NCBI GenBank assembly: GCA_026008535.1 | Contig: BRKX01000011.1 | Location: 50,018,183-50,082,182, forward strand | Reading direction: 5' to 3' | Source of the DNA: Perilla frutescens | Lineage: Eukaryota > Streptophyta > Magnoliopsida > Lamiales > Lamiaceae | DNA: 64,000 bases | In this document: one piece after another, positions 1 to 11,722 of the stretch | How positions within the stretch are numbered: position 1 is the stretch's first letter | How the letters are laid out: the number at the start of each line of letters is the position of its first letter | Notes under the pieces: generated by a model | Databases searched by the model: none | Told to the model about the DNA's origin: nothing | Seen by the model: the letters and a program-made list of their open reading frames with translations, nothing else | Made by a program: the position numbers and the translations under genes

Positions 1-414
1 GACGTCGAACTTTTGGTGAAAGTAGTCAATCTGCGAGTTTATATTTAATCCGCCGTAAAATATATCAAACTCTCTTGTATTATTCATATTTTTTGCATGA
101 AATTTCTCTATATATTTTAAATTGCACCGAACATCTTTATATTTTCAAAAACAATAATGCTTCTTGGCCACGCCAGCCATAATTTCATAATTATGGTATG
201 TTTTCATTATATGATAAGTTTTAAATTAAATTCTTTATTAATGATTAATAGTGTTTTACTATTATATCTTTCATATTTATCTTAGAAATATTTGACTTGT
301 GTAATTTAAACATTCAAATAATCCACAAAATCTCATTAAAATATGTGTGGATCCTAGATAATATTTTATCAATTGAAATATTTTTTGCCGAAATTTTTTA
401 TTTGATTTGTCATC

Positions 415-418
<4 letters not shown>

Positions 419-447
<29 letters not shown>
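419..447. repeat. (TA)n microsatellite
   Basis: Uninterrupted TA dinucleotides of about 29 bases inside the left arm of the inverted-repeat element; the matching place in the right arm (about 3121-3138) also has a TA run, shorter. Confidence 0.95.
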
Positions 448-451
<4 letters not shown>

Positions 452-688
452 AATATTTTGCCGAAAATTTGTCATCCAAATTCATCTTTGATTTGTCATC
501 CAAATTTGCCTTTGATATATATATATAATACACACACATATGACACATGCATGTACACTAAACTTTTTTTTTATGAAATCAATCTGTACTGATGGCATGC
601 ATGGTCGATTTTCTTTGCATTTACACATCATTCAAATTTTATAGTATTAATACACATACTAAACTATAAAAAATTGTGGTATATATAT

Positions 689-1246
689 TAGGGGTGGCAA
701 TTCGTGCGTGTCGGGTCGTTAACGGGTCGACAAGATAACGACACGACGCGATAAGGCCAAACACGAACACGATCCGTTAAGAATCTGCTCGACACGAACA
801 CGATCCGTTATGTATAAACACAGACACGACACGAACACGAAAAACACGATTTCTTATCGTGCCAACACGACACGATAGAGACACGAGAAGAACACGATAA
901 TAACACGATATAAAATAACTAATAGTACATATTTAATTAAAAGTATAATTTAAATAAATAAATTTTAATTCAAATAAATAAATTTAAAATTAAATAACTG
1001 AGTTTTAACTAAAATTTTAGATTAAATAAATATTTTAAACTATTATATATAATTAATATATTTATTTATGTATTTATATAAGATTAACGGGTTACACGAA
1101 TCCGACACGAACACGACACGAAATTTTCGTGTCCTTATCGGGTTGACACGATAGGGACACGAACACGATAAGACTAAACACTAACCCGTTAATTTCATGC
1201 GTGTTCGTGTCGTGCTATCGTGTCGTGTCAAAAATTGCCAGCCCTA
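689..1246. mobile_element. hAT-type MITE, copy 1 (558 bp)
   Basis: It starts TAGGGGTGGCAATT and ends AATTGCCAGCCCTA, imperfect terminal inverted repeats that extend inward through CGTGTCGG/CCGTTAA-like sequence. The flanks are ATATATAT on both sides, compatible with an 8-bp hAT target duplication but weak because the site is a TA run. The interior is full of ACACGA/TCGTGT motifs on both arms around an AT-only core. No ORF. Copy 2 at 6390-6918 confirms the boundaries. Confidence 0.85.
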
Positions 1247-1684
1247 ATATATATATATATACATATCTATATATATATAATAATTACATGAAGTCTTTAA
1301 AAAATATATAAATGAATAATGAAATTAAAAACATTAAATTATTGACATGAATTTTATATTTTTATACTATAATTATTAATTATATGAAATTCTAATTAGA
1401 ATTAATTTCATTTGTTGTCCCACCGAGCACACCCGAATCCGCAAATGGTCCCAAAATTTTCTAAAATGGTCCTTATAAGAATTTTGACATCAAATGTAGT
1501 CCCGTTCGATTAAAATTCTCAAATTTAGTCCCATTTTTTTTAATAGGGCCGTCAAATGTAGACGGGGGCCCTCCACGTGAGTTGTACGTGAGAGTAAATT
1601 TTATTTTTGGTCCCACTGGACACACCCGAATCCGCAAATGGCTCCAAAATCGATGAAATAATTAATTAATAAGAAAAATATTAA

Positions 1685-2355
1685 TTATTAATGACATAAT
1701 TAATGTTTTGTTGATCTTGCCAAAAAATGTCATAAAAATTTAATTACTTAATTTTGATCTAAACAATAATTTATCCTTAATTTTACTCAATTGGCTAATA
1801 CATGATTAAATTGACAATATTAAAATGAATAGGTAAAATTCAAAAATAAAAATAAAAATACAAAGCTTTGTTTTGTTTTGTTTTATACTATTAGGTCTAT
1901 TATTTATTTTCATGTATAGATAATTACAAAACTAAAAAGATAATTTTTACTAGAATTTTTTTCTTGATTCATTTTGTTAATAAATAGATAAAATAAATTA
2001 TAATGATTAATTACAAACAATAACTATTGGTGGTGTTAGTCAAAATAGTTTATAATTATTATTAATTAGATTACAATAAAAATAAAAAAATTAAATGTTA
2101 ACGGCATATTTAATGTTTTGTTGATCTTACATTCTTGCCTAAATATTGTTACAAAAATTTACTTAATTTTGATCAAGCAATATATTGGTCATAATTTTAC
2201 TCAATTAACTAATATATTGTTAAATTGACAATTTTAAAAGAAATGATCAAAGCTTTGTTTTGTTTTGTTTTATGTTTTTTCATACTACCAGGCCTATTGT
2301 TTATTTTTATGTATGATAATTACAAAACTAAAAGTACAATTTTTACTAGATAATA
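1685..2355. repeat. Direct duplication, two units of about 250-280 bp
   Basis: Unit 1 (about 1685-1965) and unit 2 (about 2105-2355) share the order: ATTAATGTTTTGTTGATCTT, a Lys/Asn-type AT stretch, TTTTACTCAATT, CAAAGCTTTGTTTTG, and GATAATTACAAAACTAAAA. The units lie in the centre of the inverted-repeat element. They have drifted by indels but remain easily aligned by eye. Non-coding. Confidence 0.8.
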
Positions 2356-3440
2356 TATTTAAGAAAAGGAAAATGATAAAATTTGAATATCCTTGATAAA
2401 AATATTTTTTAATTTAATCATCGAATATGATAAATATGAAGTTAATTAGCATTAAAAAATCATTAGAGGCAAAACAAATATATGGATCAAAAGGTTTTAA
2501 TTGCACATATTAAATGTCAAAAGGTAAAGAAAAGTGTCAAGTATGTTCACCCACACATTTTGTAGTTGATAAATCCAAAAAATTATTTTTTTTAACGTGT
2601 GAGACCAAAAATGGAGTAAAATTTAACGGTAAACGTGACGGAAGGACCAATTTCGATGACTCAGGACCATTTTTCAATGTGACGGAATACACATAAACTA
2701 TAGATTGGAATAATACACACACACACACATATATCATAAAGTATTCTACAATAATATTAATATACATTATTTAAAGTTGCTAAATGTTAAAGTATATTAC
2801 ACACAAAACTAATTTAAGTCACATGCATGTTAAAAAAAATATTTTCTACTTCAACAATTTTATATTCAATAATTTATTTATTTATTTATTTGAAAATTTG
2901 ATGTAATTTCATTATTCATTTATATATTTTTTAAAGACTTCATGTAATTATTATATATAGATATATAAACCATAATATTTTATAGTTTAGTATGTGTATT
3001 AATACCATAAAATTTGAATGATGTGTAAATGCAAAGAAATCAACCATGCATGCCATCGGTGCCGATCGATTTCATAAAAAAAAAAAAGTTTAGTACGTGC
3101 ATGTGTCATGTGTGTGTCTTATATATATATATATATATGGATGACAAATCAAAGAAAAAATTTCGGCAAAAAATATTTCAATTGATAAAATATTATCTAG
3201 GATCCACACATATTTTAATGAGATTTTGTGGATCATTTGAATGTGTAAATTACACAAGTCAAATATTTCTAAAATAAATATGAAGGATATAATAGTAAAA
3301 TATTATTAATCATTAATTCAAAACTTACCATATAATAAAAATATACCATAATTATGAAATTATGGCCGGCCATAGTGTGGCCGAATAGCATCACTCTTTC
3401 AAAAAGATATGCACAACTGTCATATTTTAAATATTATCCC

Positions 3441-4525
3441 AAACATTCCTTTTTTTGTAGGGATACCCCCAAACATTCTTATTTTCAAGTAAAATGGAAT
3501 TGCTTATATTTTGTATATAAGTAAGAAATCTCGAGTTCAATGCCCGAGCTAAAAAAAAGTGTATTTTGAATCAAAATTTGAATAAATAGAATATTTGCAT
3601 ATTATTCGATAACATGAGTGAATATGATGCGCTTTAAAAAACAAAAGCGATTCGATGCAATATTTAGGTAACACGAGGGAACTTGATGGATTTTATCATT
3701 TAATTGTAGCTTTATTGAGATTATAATATTTGCAAAATAAATTTTAAAATATATTTTTTTAATTTAATGTTCTTAATGTGGAATAAGGAGAGCAAATCAT
3801 GAAAAGTGAAATCATAGTGAATAGGTCATAAATTTGATACTCGGCTGCAGATAGGAAACTGTTTAATTATATTAAGGCTGCATTTAAAGTAAAGGATTGA
3901 ATAGTAAATTTAAAAGCAAGCTAGTAATAAATTCAATAGGTTGTTTGGAGAATTTCATTTTATAATTGATTTGATGATCCTTCTCGTTTTAAATGATTTG
4001 TAAAGTGGTTTTGATAGATTTAAATCCGTTTAATGTTAGGGGGTTTTGCAGATTTATACATATGTTTGATTTTACAATTTTTAAATAATTTTTAAAAAAT
4101 GTCAATTACAGCATCATCTTTAACTTTTTCACGTAAAGCATTCTAAAAATATCGATGGTAAAACTACGCCGTTTCATTGGTAAGACACCGTTGTTTTAGT
4201 AATACGCATTTGATAAATTTTGACGAAAATATTTGATGACATTTTAATTAATTATAAAAATAATGTTGTAATTATATTTTTATTAAAGTCGTGTGAAAAT
4301 TACAAATGTAATAAATATTTTTTTGCGGCAATTAACCTTTAATATTTTAATTTTAATATAAATTATTTTTTCCCTCAACTCCATGATTAACTCAAATATA
4401 TTAAAGTCCAAATTTCAAAATGCTACCTAAAACAAATTATTCACAACGTCCAGCCGATCAGTGTTCAGATGCTAGTACATAAATATACTTATGATTAAAT
4501 ATTTAAAATATTAGGATATATATAT
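3441..4525. other. Intergenic, no gene seen
   Basis: AT-rich sequence with no ORF worth calling. At about 3528-3552 there is a B-box-like run (CGAGTTCAATGCCCG), which may be a decayed SINE or tRNA fragment; no A box was found at the right distance, so it is not called. Confidence 0.5.
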
Positions 4526-5315
4526 AGAGAGAAAGCGATGGGATAATGTGAGAACCACACCTTCCGTGAGAATTGAGAACCAATTTTAACTATAGATCTC
4601 GCCTATTTAGACGGTCAAGATCTGTTCCAAACTTAAAAAAAATGCGGTGGCATTACTGTAATATTACTGACTTTTTAATGAAGTAAGAGTATTTTCGTAA
4701 TTTAGGAATTCTATTATTTTTTGCATCAAATCTCTTCTCGTTTCTTGAACCCTCATCTCCACCTCTCTCTCTCTCTCTCTTCTCCTTCCCACCGCCACGC
4801 AACCCCATTCGTAGCCGTCATGTGGACGTCATGCTGAAGCACTACCGTCCCGCCGTAAGTTCGAATTTATCATCATTCGCTGAAAGATTCTTTGATTTCT
4901 CTTCGATTTTGTTATGTTTATGTAATCCAGATTCCAGTCGATTCATCTTAATCGATCGTTGTTCATGCGAGTTCCCCTAGAGTTTTGGATGTTCATTGTT
5001 CTTGGATGATGATGCCGGGTAAAAATATTTTTATCGTACTTTTTCTGCGATTTTTCACGCGATTCTCTTCGGTTCTCTACGATTTTGTTATGTTTTAGAT
5101 TTGTTCGATAATGTCGATTAAGCTGATTAAGTTGAACTTTTGATTTTTGAGGATCAATATGTATTTTTAGCTCTGCAGATCATGATTTCATATTTCTATG
5201 TACTTGTATCTTTCCAGATTTGTAATTACTATGTTCGTGAATCTTTGCATATTTGCTAGAATTACAAATTGTAAAAATAATTGAGATTTAGAAAAACATG
5301 TTGCCAACAAATAGT

Positions 5316-5410
5316 TTAGCACTGGTATTAGAGTGTTTAGCACTTCTGTAACCTATTTTAGCACTACCGTGAATAATTTTAGCATTATTAAGCACTAACG
5401 TGATTAGTTA
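5316..5410 (+). repeat. Dispersed TTTTAGCACT motif cluster
   Basis: Three to five copies of TTTAGCACT-like words occur within about 95 bases, and more at 5838-5930. The mirror image, AGTGCTAAAA, dominates the right half of the same element (6940-7815). This is a subterminal-repeat layout. Confidence 0.75.
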
Positions 5411-5514
5411 TGTATTGATTAATGTACAGATTGTGTTTCTTCCACTTTGGAGATTTCACTTGTGTTTTTTGTAATTAGCTACATTTAGTTGCAAACCAAA
5501 CATATTCCTCAGAA

Positions 5515-5720
5515 ATTACCATCTTCCTCTGCGCGGCGAGCGTCCAAATCGAGGCCGCGCGATCGGCTGATGTGCTGCTGCAGAACATCATCCACCACTG
5601 ACACCATCGAAAATGGCAATGCGCCTTGAATCGCCACCCTTCCAACCCCCCCTCTCTCTCTACAACTCAGTAAACCTCCAATTTCAATTCTCCGGTTCGG
5701 AACAAAATCATTCAATGAAA
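5515..5720. other. GC-rich tract of unknown origin inside the Mutator-like element
   Basis: This tract stands out from its AT-rich surroundings (CGCGGCGAGCG, GGCCGCGCGATCGG). It can be read as a 68-codon ORF on the minus strand (5509-5715), but the product resembles nothing I know and contains no domain. It is most simply another captured host fragment. No function is proposed. Confidence 0.4.
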
Positions 5721-5837
5721 TTTAAGATACAATTTACTCCTATGGAAAATCAGTACTGATTATTAGAGCTACAATGTCAAGGTAGATAGATACATACACA
5801 CGATCATATATATATATATATATATAGAATAGTTAGC

Positions 5838-5935
5838 TTTTAGCACTGATAGTTTATATTTTAGCACTGGTAGTTTATATTTTAGCACCGGTAGTTTATA
5901 TTTTAGCACCGGTAGTTTATATTTTAGAATTTTCA
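5838..5935. repeat. Minisatellite, unit about 22 bp, four units
   Basis: The unit reads TTTTAGCACYGGTAGTTTATA and is repeated in tandem four times with T/C variation at the Y position. It contains the same TTTTAGCAC word that recurs elsewhere in the element. Confidence 0.92.
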
Positions 5936-6032
5936 TTTCCTTTTTTAACACTGTTAGTTTAATGTTTGAATATTTTGGTAGGTGATAGTGTTAGCATTTG
6001 TAGTCTGTTATTTACGATGAGAAATACATAAT

Positions 6033-6383
6033 AATAGACAATATCATCATCACTATTCCGAGCAAGTTCAGCAGCTCGAAGCGTACGCATTCTACTTATT
6101 AATTTGCATCTAATTTATATCTTTATTAATTTATGCATGTATTTTGCTTTCGCATGAAGCTTTGGAAATTAAACGCTACAATTGGTTGTTTTACTGATTT
6201 ATGAGATGAGATTATTTTTGGATTTATTTTGTATGTTGATGAGTTGTATTAATGTTGTAGGATTTTATTTGAATGGATGAAGATTTTTTAAGGATCATCC
6301 ACATCCTGATGAGGATTGGAGACTGCAACTGAGAAATGAATTAGGGCTTCACCCTAAAGATGTCGATGATATTTTTTATATTG
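6033..6383 (+). pseudogene. HD-ZIP IV type homeobox gene fragment, two exons with intron
   Basis: Plus-strand frame before 6083 reads RQYHHHYSEQVQQLEA, and after an intron FFKDHPHPDEDWRLQLRNEL then GLHPKDVDDIF. Plant HD-ZIP class IV (GL2-like) homeodomains have the pattern RYHRHT..QIQxLEA followed by FFKECPHPDEKQR and LxLEPRQVKFWFQN. A GT donor at 6083-6084 and an AG acceptor at 6281-6282 would join LEA directly to FFK in phase, with a 200-bp intron, so genomic DNA rather than cDNA was captured. Helix 3 of the homeodomain (the DNA-contacting WFQNRR part) is absent; homology ends near 6383, just before the MITE at 6390. No start codon or further exons are seen. It lies inside the Mutator-like element. 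Non-functional as a homeodomain; whether it is transcribed is unknown. Confidence 0.7.
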
Positions 6384-6389
6384 TAATGT

Positions 6390-6918
6390 TAGGGGCGGCA
6401 ATTCGTGCGTGTCAGGTCGTTAACGGGTCGACACGATAACGACACGACACAATAAGTCCAAACACGAACACGACCCGTTAAGAATCTGCTCAACACGAAC
6501 ACGAACACGATCCGTTATGTACAAACACGACACGAACACGAAAAATACGATTTATTATCGTGTCGACACGACACGATAAGAACACGAACACGACAACGAC
6601 ACGGTATAAAATAACTATTAGTGCATATTAAATTAAAATTATAATTTAAATAAATAAATTTTAATTTAAATATATAAATTTTAAATTAAATAATTGAATT
6701 TTAACTAAAATTTTAGATTAAATAAATATGTGAAATTATTATATATAATTAATATATTTATTTAGTTATTTACATAATATTAATGGGTTACACGAATCCG
6801 ACACAAAAATTTCATGTCCTTATCGTGTTGACACGATAAGGACACGAACACGATAAGACTAAACACTAACCCATTAATTTTGTGCTTGTTCGTGTCGTGT
6901 CAAAAATTGCCAGCCCTA
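6390..6918. mobile_element. hAT-type MITE, copy 2 (529 bp), 8-bp target duplication TGTAATGT
   Basis: Starts TAGGGGCGGCAATT and ends AATTGCCAGCCCTA. TGTAATGT lies at 6382-6389 and again at 6919-6926. The host sequence is a repeated unit, and the unit copy near 7720 shows the empty site with a single TGTAATG, which proves insertion. Same ACACGA-rich interior as copy 1. No coding capacity. Confidence 0.95.
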
Positions 6919-6926
6919 TGTAATGT

Positions 6927-7848
6927 TAAACAATTGTCATGTTAGTGCTAAAATAAATGATGACAGTGCTAAAATAGGGAATAACAATGCTAAAACCCTA
7001 AATTGAAAAATATACCCATGAATCACATATACAATGCTAGACTTTTAAAATCATGTTCCATGTATCATCCAAATATTGATGTGACATAATTACTATCGAA
7101 TAAGTCGGACTCCTGTGATTCCAACTTTAATTTTAGATCAACTCAATCGTCATCGTTATCTTATTTTAATGTTGGTGTGTTTTTTGCATTACGTAATTTA
7201 GTTCTTTGTATTCATTTCCAAAAAAGATGTGAAGTTTTGTAATATTTATATCTTTTTTAATTGATGTACTCAAGTTCTTAGAAAGTTATTAACTTCCATT
7301 TGAAAAAAAAGAACACAAGGAAATTGAAGTGATGACTTATGGCTTAAGCCATAATTTATTTATTAAAGAAAAAGAAAAAAACAAGAAGTTACATTAGAGA
7401 GATGTAGCTAGAGACGTACAAAATGTCTATCTAGTCAGTTTAACTCTTTTTGCAGTGTGAAGCTCTGTAAAACAACAATATTTTTTTATTGTAATGGTAA
7501 ACAATTGTCATGCTAAACAAGGGTCATGTTAGTGCTAAAATAAGTCATGACGGTGCTAAAATAAGTCATGACAGTGCTAAAATAGGGAATGACAATGCTA
7601 AAACCCTAAATTGAAAAATATACACATAAATCACATATACAATGCTAAACTCTAAACTATAGTGCTAAAAATGGAAGATCATGAAGCATAAAAAGATGTC
7701 GATGATATTTTTTTATTGTAATGCTAAACAATTGTCATGCTAAACAAGGGTCATGTTAGTGCTAAAATAAGTCATGACAGTGCTAAAATAGGGAATGACA
7801 ATGCTAAAACTCTAAATTGAAAAATATACACGTGAATCACATATACAT
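6927..7848. repeat. Three degenerate repeat units carrying AGTGCTAAAA words
   Basis: Units at about 6356-6389 plus 6927-7041 (split by the MITE), 7475-7650 and 7691-7848 share TAAACAATTGTCATG, GTGCTAAAATA (two to three times), GGGAATGACAATGCTAAAA and AATCACATATACA. Units 1 and 3 also start with AAAGATGTCGATGATATTTT, the end of the homeobox fragment, so the amplification happened after the capture. Unit 2 lacks that start. Confidence 0.85.
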
Positions 7849-8009
7849 TGAAATTTCCAATTTTACCCTTACTAAGATTCAGGGGCAGCGAAGTTGGTTG
7901 TTATTACAATTATGCCACCGAGTTTTTTTTTAATTTTGGAAAAGATCTTGTTCGTCCAAATATGCGAAATCTGTGGCTGAGATTGGTTCTCGGTTCCTTC
8001 TGGAACCCA

Positions 8010-8012
<3 letters not shown>

Positions 8013-8053
<41 letters not shown>
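8013..8053. repeat. (TA)n microsatellite
   Basis: About 41 bases of TA at the right edge of the Mutator-like element. Confidence 0.95.
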
Positions 8054-8055
<2 letters not shown>

Positions 8056-11000
8056 CAATCAATGACGGAGCTCTTTTATTTTAAAGGTGGAGATTAGGTA
8101 AATATCATCTCTAATTCCCTAAAAATTTTCAGTTTTATTGTTTCCACACCTAACTCCAATTTATTCTATTTCGATCTGTCAATTTTTTATTGTTTTGTCT
8201 TTTCAGTTTAGATCTTCAACGTTTTCTTCATTTCCCTATATATGATGTTACTTCAGTTAAATATTTAAATTTATATTTTTAATTTATTAATTTAATAAAA
8301 AAATGTATTTTTCCTATGCCAATTAATTTGAATTATTGATTATTTGAAAAATTAAATACAAAAATAATATAATAAACCCTAATTAGGTAGGATGACCATA
8401 AATAACAAGTGTAAAATTAAACTAAATAACAAGAAATTGAAAAAAAAAAAAACTACAAAAAATTAAATGTGTAATAGAAAATGCAACATAAAAGGTCCAA
8501 TAGATGATTTGGTATTCAGTTAAACAGGTCCCATCAAAAGTCAGTCTATTCCTAATCTCGGATTAAAATCCAAAATACGGATCCATTCGTAATCAATTTG
8601 ATCTTCCAAAATCTTATTGTAAAATGATTTTTTGAAGAAAGAATGAACAGAATAAAGTTAACTCTAGCTAACTTTTTCATTGGATGTTAACATTTGATCT
8701 CTCGCGTGAAACTAGAGCAGTACTATTTATATTTAAGAATGATAACCATATTTAATGCAAAGCTAAATAAAATTAGGAACTTTTATAGTATGGTCCCATA
8801 TGCCTCACCCAATCATACAAAAAAGAGTTCGAATTTCGGAATATGAATATCCAAAGGACGCATCAATTGGGTGAAAATTGATGGCATTCGTCGTCCTCCA
8901 TAGATGGCTCAATATATTGATTAAGACAAAAATCGTGCGACACCGTTTTATTGGTGAAAATTCGGATCAAAACTTATCTTCAATTGGATATTCGTAATTT
9001 TATTAGCTTGTGTTCAATTATGTTTGAATCCGAACTTTGACTCATCTTACGGGTTTTAATTCGTAAAACAATCCCACACAAGATTCCCTCTCATTGATTA
9101 ATCGTGACGATCTAATTGATATAGTAAATCATTTGTAGTTTAAAAATAGAAGACTTGGAAATTGAATTTATCTCATATGTAGATTTGTCTACCACAAAAG
9201 GCTCGCTAGAATAATCTCGCATATTGGTTAATGAATTTCATGATTTTACCTTGGAAAAAATATTTTAAGGTGCATGTATTCATTTTTTAAATAAAAGTTA
9301 CCATCTCATTCCTTAAAAAAAAATCAATGTAAAATTGGAGAAAGGGTGAGAGAGTAACAAGGACTGAAAAAGGATAGAAACCGTAGTAGATTTAGATTGA
9401 TCTTGGGTTACGGATTTGAAGCGTCAACACTATTATCATCACCTATCTCTTGCCCTCTTTAATGCACTTTTACATATATTATTTATTGCCCTCCATCTTT
9501 TCACTTTTATTGTTTTATCATTCAAACTATTCAATTTATCGAAAATACTTCTTGCATGTATTATTATTAACAGGTGGGGATAGTTAATTAAGACTAATCA
9601 TTTTCAATAATCTATATACCTTCACAAAATAACAAAATTGATATACCATAGAGTCAAAGAGTGTAAAATAGCAACATCCTCCAACTTTTTTTTTATCACT
9701 AGCAACATCGGCTCTTTCTTTTTAGACATGCCCCCGTGAGGTAGATATATGATTTGCTCTCACAATAATTTAAGGTGTTAATAGGAGATGTGTAGTTGTA
9801 ATCACGTTAATTTTTTTAAAGTATCGTATTCATTTTTCTCTCGTTAAATTCACCTTCACACTTGGTAAAAACAACCGAATAATATTGAAAAAGAACCGAT
9901 ATGATTGCACGTGTAAAAATTACATCTGAAAAAAGGGGACTATGTTGTGTAGTGGTAAAAAGGTTGGGGAAAGGGGGTATTTTGGACATCTTGGTTAGTG
10001 TATATTTTTATAAATGTTATTTTGTGAATGTGAACCGTGAAGATTGTTAAGATTATTAGGAAATCAAATACTTTAATATATCTTATTTCAAATCAACAAA
10101 ACACACACACACACACACATAATTGGGTTGAACCCAAATTCAATATATATATATATATATATTCAATTAAAGACCATCAATTGAAAGTTGAGAAAGCTAG
10201 CTACAGCATAATCAAACGTACAGTTTTCTAAAAATTATAAAGTTTAGGCACCATTAATTTACACAGTACCCTTTCCTTATATACATATACGTATAATGAC
10301 AATAGCTTATCTGTATCTACTTATAAAATAAAGTAGTAAAATTAGAAGGTAATTACAAACAAGATTAAAAATGTATTATATGAAACAGATAATAATAAAT
10401 AAATAAAACCCTTGTTTTGTATGGTGGTTTTTGTGTGGAAGCAAGCACGGGTAGACAGATAAGCAAACGGAATATTCGAGACCTAATTCGACAATCCCAC
10501 ACACAAAAGGTGAAGCCCCATCATTATTTTGTTAGTATTTTTATTTGGATATATATCGACAAAATTTAAGTGTTTTTTTTATATATATAATAGACAAAAT
10601 TTAAGTTAATCATTGTCTCGATCAAATGTGACCAATAGGAACTTCACATGATGCCGCCAGAATCATTCCTCAACAACCAATTTTCTATGCCAATCTTGTC
10701 TTTTTCTTTCCTTTACATGGGCCGCACCTTTATAAATGTAATTATGTAAACGATATGATTTTTTATACTACTTATACTCTTATATTATTTAAATTTATAT
10801 TAGTTGTCTTTGGGGTAACATCTTCGATTATTGATTTCACACTTACAAATATATATAATCCAATCATCCGCAGAGAAAATAGGTGAATTAAGATAGTCAT
10901 TGCTCCATACGAAATTAGAAAAAGATAAAGTGAAATATAATTGAATATGTAAGCCTCGACTAGGGGTAAAAAATGGGGATTTAGGATCGCCAATTTACAA

Positions 11001-11486
11001 GGAAAAAAAACAGCAAGAAACACATTCATAATCATCTCAACAAAAAGCTCATTACATTAAAACGAGACCGTTGTTTTTTTTTTTATTTACCAAATTAAAA
11101 TATATACTCCTAAAAATGGAATTATTGAATCTTACATTAAATTGACGGTGGCTCGCACAGGCTCGTGCACGGTGCTCGTTAATTAATTTTTCCAAAATAA
11201 ATATACATCCTGAAATAAAATTAAGAAATAATAAAATTAAAATGAATTAATTTTTTTTATATGTGGACTCGTGTACTATGCTCTGTAATTGATTTTTTTT
11301 AATTGAATACAAACCCTTATTGAGATGCATTGATTTAAAAAAAATCGAAAAAAGAACAAGAATATTGTTGGAGGGGTTTTCAGGGCGGGTTTTGGGGTCG
11401 GTTTGAACTGCATGATGGTTTGCAACCCATTACACTGTCTAATATGAGTCTTTGTTAATTAAAACATATTTTTGACATAACATCCC
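8054..11486. other. Intergenic, no gene seen
   Basis: No coding region is supportable. About 8290-8470 resembles, in reverse, the Mutator-like MITE family found at 54193, 59999 and 61357 (AATAAACCCTAATTAGG, AAATTAAACTAAATAAC), but too decayed to bound. A (CA)n run lies at 10099-10119, followed by (TA)n at 10143-10160. Scattered phrases such as GGCTCGTGCACGG near 11160 belong to nothing I can identify. Confidence 0.5.
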
Positions 11487-11722
11487 TATTAATTTTGATA
11501 AACACGAGAAGAAAAATGCATAAAATTAAGGAAGAACAACTCAATTTGCTTTATTTCATCACAGTTAATCTGTCGAACACATGGTACGCATTATTTATAT
11601 ACAACTCCTCTTAGCGTGAGGAGCAAGCAAGGGGAAAAAATATCTATGCCTACGTGTACCTACGTGAAAAAATATATAGGAGTGCATGGATCGTGTGTGG
11701 GAAGATCCATACACTCACAGTG
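11487..11722 (-). mobile_element. Ty1/copia LTR (3' LTR of the minus-strand element), cut by a gypsy LTR
   Basis: This matches 20426-20660 at roughly 90 percent by eye, including TTAATTTTGATAAA, AGAAAAATGCATAAAAT and GTGCATGGATCGTGTGTG. Its outer end reads TATTAA where the partner LTR has TGTTAA, a G-to-A change in the terminal dinucleotide. Similarity to the partner stops around 11719-11722, exactly where a gypsy LTR begins, so the LTR is interrupted or truncated there. Confidence 0.82.

Larger units (their letters stand above)
130..3440. mobile_element. Large inverted-repeat element, family unassigned (possibly Mutator-like)
   Basis: The stretch from about 130 to 690, continuing after the inserted MITE from 1247 to about 1395, reappears in reverse complement at about 2835-3440. 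Examples are the block around GGATCCTAGATAATATTTTATC (342-364, matched at about 3184-3206) and the cores near 170 and 3365 that contain GGCCACGCCAGCC and GGCCGGCC. The centre carries TTGGTCC-type phrases also in inverted orientation, a habit of long-TIR DNA transposons. No transposase ORF is visible, so it is non-autonomous. Ends and target duplication could not be fixed, so superfamily is inference. Confidence 0.6.
4526..8012. mobile_element. Mutator-like element with long TIRs and captured gene sequence (Pack-MULE type)
   Basis: The left arm (about 4526-4710) and the reverse complement of the right arm (about 7848-8012) align over roughly 150 bases. Shared landmarks in order are GAGAACCAAT, a GATCTCGC/GATTTCGC phrase, TATTTAGAC/TATTTGGAC, CAAGATCT, TTCCAAA, a run of A, and CGGTGGCAT. 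Both ends abut TATATATATAG, so a target duplication cannot be separated from the TA repeats. Inside are GC-richer tracts (4780-4860, 5515-5720), a homeobox gene fragment (6033-6383), a MITE and tandem repeats. No transposase gene is visible. The long TIR plus host gene pieces is the Pack-MULE pattern; superfamily is inferred. Confidence 0.72.

Noticed and set aside
2514..2696. 60-codon ORF with a Cys-X2-Cys-like start
   Set aside because: Within the inverted-repeat element, composition-driven, no family recognised and no matching ORF in the sister arm.
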